Shown: piece after piece, positions 1 through 10,734 of the stretch
How the letters are laid out: each line of letters begins with the position of its first letter
How positions within the stretch are numbered: position 1 is the first letter of the stretch
Source of the DNA: Glandiceps talaboti
Taxonomy: Eukaryota; Hemichordata; Enteropneusta; Spengelidae
Direction of reading: 5' to 3'
Length of the DNA stretch: 20,000 nucleotides
Assembly (NCBI RefSeq): GCF_964340395.1
Contig: NC_135565.1
Location: 19,979,709-19,999,708, forward strand
Notes under the pieces: generated by a model
What the model was told of the DNA's origin: nothing
The model's input: only the letters and a program-made list of their open reading frames with translations
The model's database searches: none
Made by a program: the position numbers and the translations under genes

Positions 1-438
<438 letters not shown>

Positions 439-2374
439 TTGGTGGAAAAATCGGCCTTGGACTAGAAGGACCATTGTGTGCGTAGTGAGACAAACTTAAA
501 CTTTATGAAGAATAATTGACAACCTTTGAGAAGAAAAAAACAACGCCGCTGGGTGAGTGAGAAATCGATGACTCGATAACTTTTCGAAAGGAAACTTTTA
601 ATGATTATGTTGCAATGGTGGGAATTCAACTCGAACTAGAACTTGTAAAATATTGCAGTGATGGACTAAGACAACGCAGAAGGAGGGATTGTGTTTCAAA
701 ACGTGGAATTGTGAATAAACAGACAGCGATAGAGACTTTGACAAACGTTATAGCAGTGAAACCTTCAACGGGCACCGAACAGCTGACAGACGATTACCAG
801 TGGAGATATCGCGTATCGGACGCTGATGCAGACCGAAGCAGTTCGCATGTGAACTATATGTTTAAAACTTTTGAAGGACAAACAACTCATTAATCATACG
901 GTAGTAGAGATTTGCTAAAGATTGACATTATTTTATTCCTCGAATTTATTTCTATTCATGATCAGCAATTTTTGTACTGTGTGTACAGAGAAATGTGTAA
1001 GAAATAATAATTGTATGCTCGATTTAGTTTGACGACAAACACTTTTGAAATCTATTTTTTTTTATCAGAACCATTTCAGTGATGCTGTTTTACACCTCAA
1101 CAGTCGCGTACAAGCAGAAAGAATATTATTGATGATTTATCTATGGAGAAATTTTAGTTTTAATAAGGATATTTCTTGAAGTATGGAGTATTGGAAACTC
1201 CTCGAAGTTTTGTTGACTCTGAGTTGTAGTGAGCCGAAACGCTACAGATAAATGCGTTGCTCACAAATTGAGTCTGATTTTGTGATGTAAAGTTCCTACA
1301 CAGTAAAGGAAGGAACCATGTTGATATAATATTTTATTGAATCTGCAGTACAAGATAAATATTTGATTTTCAAATTTGAGTGCAAAATAGAGATCCGACC
1401 GAAATGAGCTGTATTATTGTCTATGCAAAACATTCCTTTCAAATTCCACAAGAATTTCTGAAATGCCTCAAATGCTAAAAACCCGTATGATAACTGCTAG
1501 TCCAACTTTTTTTTTCAATCGTACACGACGTAAAGTTGTTGTTTTTTCACAAAAAAGAATGACATCACTTGTTTGATGAAATTATCATCTATTTATCGAT
1601 TTTTAAGTTGTCATTGAAGAGTACCTGTATGATAGATTTTACAAGTCAAAATTCAAAAGGGTTTCATTTTTATCTGGGTAAAAGATAGGCACGGCTGTGT
1701 GAGGGATTGTATAGTCTGGCCAGACGCTGTATGATCGAGGAGTTGTGTGACTCTAAAGGTACTTCTTGAATAACTACTCGAATAATCGTCAATATTGACA
1801 AGATAATCGCTGCAATTCCAATCTTTGAAAGTAAACTGAATATCTCGAAACCAGGCCGTTTTTCAAGAAATGAGCAGACGTCCATACTATTCCAAGTTTA
1901 ACTTCTTTAATTGCTTGTACTTTTCTCCTTTTCTATCGATTTACAAAACCATAGAAAGTGTTTCATTTATGAGAGGCAATTATTTTGAATATTTTAATGC
2001 GTGGCGGGGACGCCACACTTTGGGAAAAGGTGATAGTGTTACGGATGACAGAATACAACTTTTTGATATTCGCTAAGTTTTGATGTTTTGCGAGGTCACC
2101 GTGAATTCTCAGCTGTCATGAATTAATACTTAGAACAAATGTTTGCATTTCGCGAATAGTATTCTTCTGTAAGATGACAACATTAAGTTATTATAAGATC
2201 AACAGTGTCAAATAATGACTAATTACAGACAGTTGGAAGAACAATGACGTGTTCACATTGTTTGGCAAGTTTTCATATTTGTCAATATCATTTGCATTGA
2301 ATTAAGGCGACGGCAATACTTCCGTTTTAGTCATTTATGGTGCTGATTACTTTATCACCCAATCATTTGAGTAT
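439..2374. other. Internal region between the direct repeats, no recognisable gene
   Basis: AT-rich sequence with scattered stops. It holds a 92-codon open frame at 615-893 (listed separately), an open frame on the - strand at 1670-1885 with a hydrophobic stretch, and a perfect 6-bp hairpin GTGGCG-GGGA-CGCCAC at 2001-2016. I see no retroelement protein motif and no splice-supported exon. If the flanking repeats are LTRs, this is the body of a non-autonomous element. Confidence 0.6.
615..893 (+). CDS. Hypothetical 92-residue ORF, function unknown
   Basis: I do not recognise this protein. It begins at an ATG in a favourable context (CAATGG) 176 bp after direct repeat copy A and ends at a TAA. 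The product is charged, with an Arg-rich stretch near residues 20-24 (RQRRRR) and an acidic segment in the C-terminal half. There are no cysteine patterns, membrane segments or signal peptide. Its position, first ORF behind a putative 5' LTR, is where a retroelement would carry gag, but I see no zinc knuckle or capsid signature. A chance open frame in AT-rich DNA is at least as likely. Confidence 0.15.
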   Translation: MVGIQLELELVKYCSDGLRQRRRRDCVSKRGIVNKQTAIETLTNVIAVKPSTGTEQLTDDYQWRYRVSDADADRSSSHVNYMFKTFEGQTTH

Positions 2375-2635
2375 TGTATATTTTATGTTTATAAGAATTT
2401 AATGGAATAATAAAATGTTGGATTCAGTCTTTGGAAGAGACGGTCTGAGGTCAGGAGCTCCGATCTCCTCCGTGACCACTTCCAAATGATCCAGGTTAAC
2501 CATGAACATTGTGTGTAGTCTGAGCTAATTCCCTAAATGTCCAAGTCGATCCCGTGTACAGAGTGAGAAGAGAGAGTAACATGGAGGAGGGTTACCTCAA
2601 CAGAAGAGGTTCCCCCCCCCCTAATTCGTTATACA
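2375..2635 (+). repeat. Direct repeat copy B (putative 3' LTR)
   Basis: This copy repeats bases 1-438 without the GA expansion. The certain match starts at 2383. A TG that could be the true LTR start lies at about 2375, but its counterpart is outside the window. A C-run at 2612-2621 replaces a short stretch of copy A. It ends with CA at 2634-2635, directly abutting the left arm of the inverted repeat, with a one-base uncertainty. Confidence 0.7.
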
Positions 2636-2925
2636 TGTTCATTTGTACGGGAAGCAATTGAAATTTTTAACAACTAAAAAGTACATTAGGTACATAATTA
2701 TGTCTTCCACATAGGATGACAAAGCAGATATGTGTATCGATAGGTCAGATTGTATTGTTCACAAATATTGTCATTGCTCCAAGGAGGTGGAATGCATATT
2801 TTTTTTTAGAATTCTACAACGCGCATTGTTTCAACATTTGATGTAACTACAGTAGGACCTACTAGGAGATGCATACGTTAAAATGGCTAGTCCTTGACCT
2901 AAGAGGTGCAGTCAGCATTAATAAC
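2636..2925 (+). pseudogene. LINE ORF2 3' fragment (post-RT region), truncated at its 5' side
   Basis: In the + frame this reads HLYGKQLKF, then TTKKY, then a degenerate remainder. That matches the part of LINE ORF2 just downstream of the reverse transcriptase core, where family members read N-V-x-L-N-G-K-x-L-K-F-x-T-x-K-K-Y-L-G. In-frame stops sit at 2712-2714, 2844-2846, 2853-2855 and 2895-2897. All four recur at the homologous sites of the right arm. The RT core that should precede it is absent: the ORF begins abruptly where direct repeat copy B ends. The coding trace fades after about 2925, possibly continuing weakly to about 3190. Confidence 0.75.
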
Positions 2926-4585
2926 ATTTGTGTAGCTGCAATATTTTGAATTTTACAATTTTATAATCCTTCACTGACAGTTACTGTATATATTTAACAC
3001 AAGTATTCTCGAGAGTAACAATACATTAATTAGTCACTGCTCTGACTAAGACATATACTTTTTCTAACGTTTCTGAAAAGAAACTATAGAATTGTCATAT
3101 ATAGTACAAGGTAGATGTTTGTATAAATTACCAGACCCTAGTTTGGAGATAATGAAAAGGCTATCAAAATAATAACGATATTGACAATACTGTACACTGT
3201 CCTAAATATTAAAAATGGACAAATAACAATGTAATATATGTGAAGGTTTGACAAGTTTCAGATCCTGACTGAAATCAGTTTGAATTCTTGGCTACAGAAT
3301 CCGTTTCTTCGTGGTTTCATAGCCCCTCCATCCACACCCCACCCCACCCCACCGCAACAAATAAAAACTTAAGATATTTAAATATATATTTTTTTAAATC
3401 AGCTTACCGGAATATGGAGATATTTGATGTAGTTAGCCGTCGGTAAATTACCTTCTTCAGGAAAAATATACTTCAGAGATGAAGCATTAGTGTACGATTG
3501 TTGGTCGCGTCACAGATATAGTTTATGTTCAGCAGGAGCCTATGGGTAGGGAGCTATGGTGCAGAGAATGACTCTCCAGAATGGTGTTGACTTCAACAGG
3601 TGGGTGTACAGACTGAGTATGGAACTTAACAACTCGTCCTATATATCGGCTGTGTACCTGGATGTCAGCAGGTCAGGGATGATTTGTGGTCATGGTGTCT
3701 AGCAGTACCACATACTCATACACGTAGGTTCAGTTAATCAGTAATGAGTAGTAAACTTAAATGATTTATTTGTTGCTATGGCTAGATGAAACAAACGCCA
3801 TGGATTTACTTAGTGTCTATTCATTTTCTGAGTTCACAGTGAAATGTGATATGACAACATAAAATGATGGTCCAATATAAGCTTACACCTGAAATCATTG
3901 ATAAACAGAAAATATATTTTTAGAAAGTTGTATTTCTGTCTCTATATCTGCTTCGTACAAAAGTTGTTGTTTTCAACTTTGGAAATGTCAGAGTTGCTAC
4001 CTGTGTTTGATTGAGTGTCCTGCAATGACAGAGTTCTTTAGTGTCAATCGTTTTTTGACATATAGTACAGTCTGAATGTTGAGATAAGAGTCGATTGTGG
4101 TCACGTGTTGTTTGTACTGTGGTGACGACTTTACAAAAATGTTATATATGTACCTGTGTGTATTCTGATTTGTGTAGATAGTACATTAGTTATGCCAGTT
4201 TGAACAAGCCTTGTATATGTGAGTATTTTAATTGATTTGAGTTTGATTTGGTTTAATTTCATATGATTATGTGGTTTGCTATCCCATGGTAACCCAAGTT
4301 TGTTAGAAATGTCAGGACTGCTGATCGACTGTGAAACATGATGGTGTATTTCCTTTTTCAAATCCAACATGATAAGTGTTTGAGCATTGTTTTATCAATG
4401 ATTTGTAGGAAATTGCCATGTTATAGTCAGTTAGAGTTGGCTATGTCAGATTACTCCTCGATTCGAATAATACAATGAGGGTGTTTACCTTTAAGTTATT
4501 AATTTATCCCAGCTTCTATGATTTGTCTCTGACAATAGTTTTTTCCTGATTACTGTGTTTTGGAGGTAATTGACCAGAACTCCAA

Positions 4586-5719
4586 ATATACGCTACGGAC
4601 ATTGTTGGGACAGCGGTCAACATCTTAACTCCATTACATTATCCCAAATAACTTACCACTCTTACCCCTTCCCACTTGTGAAACCCACACCTCTCCTTAC
4701 ACAAGAAACTAACGATATTATTGATCACTGTACGGTTGTCAGCAATGATGAGATGGGTAGGTTCTGATAATACGGTGCCTAGGTTGATTCTGGCAGCGAG
4801 CGCAGCTGTGGGACGCCAACATTGCAAAATACAAACAAATGTTATACAAAATTAGATATAATTTGATGTAATAAGTGATCCTCCCCTAGGCCATTTCTCT
4901 CCCCTAGAACTGATTAGTAAAAATTGACACCCCTCCTCCCGTAATTATTGAACACCCCCTACATTATCAATAATGGCGGTGCGACATTTAGGTTCTGACT
5001 TTGATTTATACTAAGTTTTGACTTATATGCAGTGCAATATATGTGGGTTTACCTTATAATATTTACTTGTTTCTCTAAAACCTCCTATAACGATTGACTC
5101 TCCTTAGAATAACAACACTAATGAACAGCTCTAATCAGGGGGAGGGGGGCAGGTAGTGCTTGTAATGTTCTAAAGTTACATTTGAGTAAGAAATAATTTT
5201 TTAAGATATAGAAGGATATAGAAATGGGGAGACACGTCCTCCGTTTTTTATCATTTACCTTTTAATAAATAGACTACATCATTGCATTTGCTTGTATAAT
5301 CAATCAGTGGTCTTGTAGATGATTCTAAACGCGCGGTTTCAGAGAACCCGGTAATGTTTCAATCGGGACGAGGATAAACGATGGAATGGAATGTTTGAAC
5401 AATAATCGTAACGTTAACTTTTGATTTTTATGAGTTTCTTTATTTATTTTATTATACTTGTATCGTTCCGAATTCCGGAAACTAACGCTACAGTTCAAAC
5501 TGTACAAACTCGAACATACGGTATGATGATTGAGGACCTGCATTCAATGCAGAAATTGGGCAGAAACTTAAATTATACTAAGTAGGTCTATCTATAAATA
5601 CCCACTCCTCATGGCCAGCCGTATGGCTACTTTAATTTGATGCTTTTATATAAACAACCGATGAAGTCATGCACATCATAAACAGGTGCTTAGTATATTA
5701 GAATTTGACAGTGCGTTGC
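4586..5719. mobile_element. 1.13-kb segment present only in the left arm
   Basis: The left arm matches the right arm up to CCAA at 4582-4585 and again from TGGTGTC at 5720. In the right arm these two points are adjacent, inside the short palindrome at 12609-12624. The extra segment has no long ORF that I recognise, no clear terminal inverted repeats and no clean target duplication. It could be an insertion here or a deletion from the right arm. No gene is seen in it. Confidence 0.7.
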
Positions 5720-5743
5720 TGGTGTCACTGAAGTGACATATGA

Positions 5744-5815
5744 ATATACATACACACGTATTAATACACTCCAAACGAACACACACATCAACATATATAT
5801 ACAAACACAGACACT
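5744..5815. repeat. CA-rich low-complexity tract in left arm
   Basis: Irregular ACACAC/ATAC units, matched by the GT-rich counterpart at about 12505-12595 in the right arm. The open frames through both are artefacts of the tract. Confidence 0.7.
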
Positions 5816-7128
5816 ATATCTGGGTTTATGCGTATACCGTTATCATGTTTCAGATTCCGCTGAAAATTGGGAATTTGACACTCGACCCTGTAAATGTTAT
5901 CAAACTGATAGTGAAGACAAGTCAGTGAAATAAAGATGGTGTTTGATTTGAGAACACTTCTTCAGAAGATATTCATATGTAATGGCAGTACGATGACACG
6001 TAGAGTGTGAACAAAATAACAAAAATATCCAGACAATATACATTTTGAATAACCTTTAATACGACCTTAACAAAAAAGTTTCATAAAACGTTCGAACTGA
6101 TGCTAGTCTAGATTAATGTTAATTTCCATTGCCAGTCACAAGATGGCGCTGTACTCAGTCGTATTACAAACAACTGATAGCCCTAGATATGTAAATAACA
6201 GCGTTCGTTATCGATAATTTTAAATCAATCACATTATAGTATATTGTCTTCATCTACAGAGATGTTGCAACAGTAGAGATTTGATAAACTTTGACAAATA
6301 GGTTACACTATTTCAGGTTTATATTGAATGAAATTAGAAACGGTTACATTTTAGAAGTCATTCGATTGTTTATCTCATCGTATAGTGAAATGCACCAACT
6401 CGCTACGTTACTGTTGACTAGCGTTGTCAACATCTGCAGGGCAACTTATATATACCTATATGACCACTACATTTCATTAGATTTTATATGAGATACTTAG
6501 TTTCATTATTGAAATGACCACTACATTAGGTTTCGTATCGAAACAAAACTCCAAGATAACTTAGTTTACTCTTTGTGGCGTAATATGTTAGTGTTACAGC
6601 TAGGTTTATGACCTACGTTTAATATATTTCCTGTAATAAAGTATATTTCACAGTGGTTACGAAGCTCAAACATTTGCTATAATATCTAACTATGTGTTAG
6701 TGGTTTTCGTATATATGTGAAAGGCGTGTTTTATAAATATAATAGTATTGTAAACTGGTTACCCGGATGTACTGTAGAACTAGTCTGACAGATCAGACGT
6801 TGTGGGCGCGGTCTAATCCCCCTTTACCCAAACGGGCCGATGACGTCATTATTGTCTACTGTAGAGCGTGTTGGATTATTAAATTGTAAATGCAACCCCA
6901 ATACAATGTGATTGTCCCTGTGTTTACAAAATATTATTATGGTAATATGGCGATATAATATATCAAATGATATAGTTGTATATTCCGAATATTGTTTTTG
7001 TTCAACCAAGGAAAATGCGAATCTTAACCTAAGGTACCTTGTCACTACGAGTCAGTGAACGGGTAGAGACAAACCTTTAGGTTACGGGTATTTCCCATTT
7101 CATAGAGATAAGTCGTTCGTTGCTGCAG

Positions 7129-7472
7129 CTGTGGAAAGTCTTGCATTTTCTTGCGTTGACATGACAACAAGGAACATTTCTCTTTACGAGGAAGATGAGA
7201 ATGGTGACTTAGTACCCCCGTCTGATATAGTCTCTGTTATCTGCCCCAGTCAGTGTAGTTTCAAAGGTGACTGTGTCGATAACCAGTGTCACTGTTACCA
7301 TGGTTACATAGGCAGCGATTGCTCTATCAACTCCCATCAACCCCCACTGGTTAGCTGCTTGAGACATCAGGGTCTTTGTGACGTCAGAGTTAAACCGTGT
7401 GAAACTGTTTTTGTGATTGGAAGCAACTTTTTGGACTCCAGTAATCTGACGTGTCAAATACAAAACAATGAG
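7129..7472 (+). CDS. Exon 1 of visible part: EGF-like module and GLCD segment
   Basis: The acceptor is TTGCTGCAG ending at 7128, and the exon starts with two bases completing a codon. From GTG at 7131 there are 114 codons. Cysteines at residues 38, 42, 48, 53, 55 and 64 follow C-x3-C-x5-C-x4-C-x-C-x8-C, a complete EGF module. The GLCDVR motif (residues 81-86) and VFVIGSNF follow. Candidate N-glycosylation sites are NIS (residue 15) and NLT (105). The donor GAG|GTAATT is in phase 0. The frame stays open upstream to a TGA at 7056-7058, so an unspliced start inside the repeat arm cannot be excluded, but homologous proteins continue N-terminally with other domains. Confidence 0.8.
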
Positions 7473-8150
7473 GTAATTATTGTCACATGATCACTTTACA
7501 TACAAGTTTATATAGGTTTTATAATTACACTTAACGTTCATATTTCAAATTCCATGTACAATTCAAGTATTAAAACTGTCGCATTGTTTCATTCTAAAAC
7601 CCTTGGTAGGTGTATTCAAAACGTTATAGTAAGGAACCATTAACTCCGTTGATCTCTACGATCCATGGGAGGATACCTATTCTCTGTAGAGTAACGTATC
7701 ATAATAAATAGCGCCCTCTGTCACAGAGTGAACAATGGAAAGCTCTCAAATAATCCAATTATGTTGTGTGTATTAATTAAAAGTATTGTACTAGTAACTC
7801 TTTAATTTGGAAAAGGGATGGAAACAGAATTGCCTTTGTAGATCTGATTTTCAGTACCTCCTTTATCATGTCGTTCCGTGTAGTACTTCTCTGTATATCT
7901 AAAAAAGATGTATTTCCGAATCGTAAGTCCCATCTTCGGTGTCTATATCAATGATCTGTTTGATTTCTACACTGGAAACATTATAAAGATCATATTTATT
8001 AATTTTTATATCGTTTTTTTTTTTCAGTTTAATCTCCTACCTTTTTTGTATAGTGTAGACATTAAAATTATGTGAATGTTTCTTTTCTATATTTTTGATA
8101 TGTATGGTGCTAACACAATATAATACATACTGTATTTTAATTTTATTTAG
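7473..8150 (+). other. Intron 1, no other feature seen
   Basis: GTAATT donor, TTTTATTTAG acceptor. The content is AT-rich with a T-run near 8016-8026. I see no second gene. Confidence 0.75.
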
Positions 8151-8392
8151 ATGAAAGGAAATGACAGTTTGTATACCGGAGCAGTGTTACTAAGTTTTGC
8201 AGAAGTTGCTTGCCTTGTCCCATCACCAGAACTAGTAACATATGCACAGAATACAGAAGAGACATCGTCTGACCTACCAGTGGAATACACCTTTGTATCC
8301 GTTAGCAACGATGGTATTATTTTCAGCGATGAGCTGCTGTTTATGACTCTGTCTGTGTACAATGTAATTCAACTGGGCATTGTGTGAAAAAG
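8151..8392 (+). CDS. Exon 2: ectodomain segment, contains -1 frameshift
   Basis: The frame from 8151 is in phase with exon 1 and reads LSFAEVACLVPSP and then VEYTFVSVSNDG, the pattern expected in VWDE-like proteins. From 8342 the family pattern continues in another frame as YDSVCVQCNSTGHCVKK up to the donor AAG|GTAATT. The exon is 242 bp, one short of a multiple of three, consistent with loss of a single base close to 8340. Without correction, translation ends at TGA 8385-8387. Confidence 0.8.
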
Positions 8393-8694
8393 GTAATTAT
8401 TGTACGGACAAAATTGTAAAACGTCTCATTTAACGCCATGCGTTTTTTAACATAATAATCACGTCCCTTATTTATCTTGGGATATCTCATTTGCTGTGGC
8501 AGATTTTACGTTACTTTAATAGCAAATCGGCGGCTGGTCATCAAAGACATCAGGTTACATGTACTCACAAAAAGCATTACTCATGAAAACGTAAATGTAC
8601 AGTGACGTGAACATAAATGATGTTTGTTGTGGTCTGTACCGATATTAGAGATCTATCCTAGCCAAGCCAGCGTGCCCTCCCACTTACTCTCCAC

Positions 8695-8730
<36 letters not shown>

Positions 8731-8824
8731 AGTCAGTCAGTCAGTTCGTCCGTATCCCCCCATCTCTCTCCTTCTCTCACATGGTTTGACGTTTAAGTAC
8801 CTGGTCTTTGTGTATTGTTTTCAG
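8393..8824 (+). other. Intron 2, with CTGT/CAGT microsatellite
   Basis: GTAATT donor, TTGTTTTCAG acceptor. A (CTGT)n tract runs from about 8694 to 8730 and turns into (CAGT)n to about 8744. Nothing else is recognisable. Confidence 0.8.
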
Positions 8825-8948
8825 AATGACTCGTGTCTAATTGATGGATACTGTGTTCAGAGTAATGCCATCAATCCTAACAATCCACAATTGGTGTGTG
8901 ATGCTAACAGAGATGAATACAACTGGACGTTGATTCCAATAGATACAA
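8825..8948 (+). CDS. Exon 3: CLIDGYC segment
   Basis: Reads NDSCLIDGYCVQSNAINP and continues to DANRDEYNW, in phase with the corrected exon 2. The C-x-I-D-G-Y-C core is a strong family signature of VWDE-like proteins. The donor ACA-A|GTAAGT leaves phase 1. Confidence 0.85.
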
Positions 8949-9942
8949 GTAAGTAATAACAATAATAAGGTATTTCCAGATTGTTTAGATTTGGATTCAT
9001 TGAGGGCGCTGTCTGTTGTATCACTTGTACAATAAGGCTGATATAAAATCACCTGATAATGCTGTCATGTCACCTGATAATGCTGTGTCATGTCACAAAA
9101 TATAGAAGATGGGAAAGCAAAGGCAACACAAATTCACCAACTTTAATATGTGTTCATTTCATTTTTATGTCAGGGGGGACTATTACAATGGGCTCCGTCC
9201 GTGCGTGCATGCATCCCTCTGTCCATCCCTCCATCCATTCATAAGTAATGTCATTTCTCAGACGTGCAATTTTTTTCAAAGCTGGCACAAATGTAACACA
9301 TCATATGCGACATATGCACGTCACTATGGTTTTTGATAGATATATGTAAATTTGACTGAATGGTGGCCATATTTGTAGTTAGAAGTCAATATTTACTGCA
9401 TAACTCAAACATTGCAATACATTGAGACTTCATTCATGTTTCTAACCCACATTATCAGAAGCAAGCTATCTTTTGAGACCTTGATTTCTGACCTTGACCT
9501 TCAGGGTCAATTATCAACATCAAGCCAATTTCTCCCTATCACAGACACATTGTAGTATTTACATATTGCTATTTTCTTTTAAAATATGTTTACAACTACT
9601 ATTGAAGAAATGAACTATACACAAGCATTAGCGTTGGTACTCGTATCACTTTTACTGGCTGGCAGCCATATATTTGTAATGAAAACTCACTACATTACTG
9701 CATGACTAAAAACATGCATAGAGACTCCATTCAAGTGTCTAACCCAATATAATCACATGCAAGTTTTCTTGTATTCAGTCACATAGAAGTAATGTATTTG
9801 AGGGACTGTGTCTTCTACGAAGACTTGTTCTGCTTGTTTTGTTTCTTAATTGAGTAGAGATAAATACCAGTAGACATTAGTGTTAAAGCATTACATCTTC
9901 CGTTTTCCATTTTTCTTCAAATTGTTTACGTATACGGTTTAG
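8949..9942 (+). other. Intron 3, with decayed repeat copies
   Basis: GTAAGT donor, ACGGTTTAG acceptor. It holds a low-complexity CCATCC-type stretch (9196-9240) and two diverged copies of a roughly 110-bp sequence at about 9361-9474 and 9659-9770. The copies share GGC(A/T)GCCATAT, ACTGCAT, GAGACT and GTTTCTAACCCA-like segments. Between them is TGACCTTGACCTTCAGGGTC, a motif common in mollusc-type repeats. No gene is seen. Confidence 0.65.
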
Positions 9943-10031
9943 CTTCTGTCCCTTCTGCAACCATCCCTATCACATCGGGTATTACAACAAAGGTTACAGT
10001 AACTCCAGAAGATTCAGGCTTAAAGCATTTG
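9943..10031 (+). CDS. Exon 4: Thr/Ser/Pro-rich juxtamembrane stalk
   Basis: Two bases complete the split codon from exon 3, then TSVPSATIPITSGITTK and a short acidic run follow to HL. The composition suits an O-glycosylated extracellular stalk. The donor TTG|GTAAGT is in phase 0. Confidence 0.8.
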
Positions 10032-10153
10032 GTAAGTTTTTACTTTGTTGTCTTAAAAACTCATGTAAATAAATATATGGACTATACGTTCAAGAAGTAT
10101 CTGTGGTAATGACAAATTTTACTCACAGTTAAAATTTTGTTTTGAAATTGCAG

Positions 10154-10208
10154 TATGTGTTCATCATCGGAATTGTTTTGGCGCTCCTTGTATTTGCCTT
10201 TATCATTG
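10154..10208 (+). CDS. Exon 5: transmembrane helix
   Basis: After the acceptor AAATTGCAG the exon encodes YVFIIGIVLALLVFAFII, a single uninterrupted hydrophobic helix. The donor ATT-G|GTAAGT leaves phase 1. Intron 4 before it is only 122 bp. Confidence 0.85.
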
Positions 10209-10227
10209 GTAAGTAAAATACATTTTG

Positions 10228-10267
<40 letters not shown>

Positions 10268-10587
10268 CGATAGACCGGAAACGTCTAGTCTGTTCTACGC
10301 TATTTGGTATTAATACTTTCCATATCTCATGGCAAACTAGTATACATCAATTTGTGTATTTTAATTATTTAATATAAAGAAAACGATTCGATAAATCCCA
10401 ATAATCTCTCTTGCCGGTCGACATAAATATAATTTCTGATTCCAGGGTCAATGCTATGCACATTCGACGCTAATTTACCCTGCAATCGTTCTTTAAAAAG
10501 TACATTAAATATTGGATGAATAAAAAAAAACACAGTACAGTCACAGCCAGTTGTGTTCCATTCTGTATTGATTTATGTTTATTTTAG
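10209..10587 (+). other. Intron 5, with GACA microsatellite
   Basis: GTAAGT donor, TTTATTTTAG acceptor. A (GACA)n tract lies at 10229-10267 immediately behind the donor. The remainder is AT-rich without recognisable features. Confidence 0.8.
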
Positions 10588-10628
10588 GAACGGTTTTATT
10601 GAGAAGGAAAAGGAAAGAGAAATGTGAT
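10588..10628 (+). CDS. Exon 6: membrane-exit basic segment
   Basis: Encodes TVLLRRKRKEKCD, finishing the helix and adding a basic stop-transfer cluster. This fixes the topology as type I, with the C-terminus in the cytosol. It starts in phase 1 and its donor GAT|GTAAGT is in phase 0. Intron 6 is 106 bp. Confidence 0.85.
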
Positions 10629-10734
10629 GTAAGTATAAATGTCTTCATTCTATATTTTTATGATATACTCTAAATTTGGTGTTAATTGGTTGAATTAATT
10701 AAATTAATCTTGAGATCTGTGTTTTTCTTTCTAG

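Larger units (their letters stand above)
2636..7108 (+). repeat. Left arm of a giant imperfect inverted repeat (4.5 kb)
   Basis: This arm is the reverse complement of 11265-14810 along its whole length, with indels. Two hand-aligned stretches show the level. The innermost 116 bp differ at 4 positions, and the outermost 150 bp at about 6 positions plus a 3-bp gap. Other stretches are more diverged. The arm is longer than its partner mainly because of a 1.13-kb segment at 4586-5719. Its outer end is a dead LINE fragment. The rest is non-coding AT-rich DNA with short CA-rich and ACCCC tracts (3336-3352). Confidence 0.93.

Noticed and set aside
1205-1285. Possible hammerhead-like ribozyme around CCGAAACGC (as in Penelope-type elements)
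   Set aside because: A CGAAAC segment and a possible GTAG/CTAC stem are present, but the required CUGANGA core is absent, so no hammerhead can be supported.
4131-4827. Small open frames in the left arm (4131-4370, 4570-4767, 4639-4827)
   Set aside because: They show no family pattern and no splice context. Those inside the arm homology are not kept open in the right arm.
9490-9510. Nuclear-receptor half-sites TGACCTTGACCTTCAGGGTC
   Set aside because: It lies within a decayed intronic repeat and resembles motifs common in mollusc-type repeats. There is no evidence for regulatory use.
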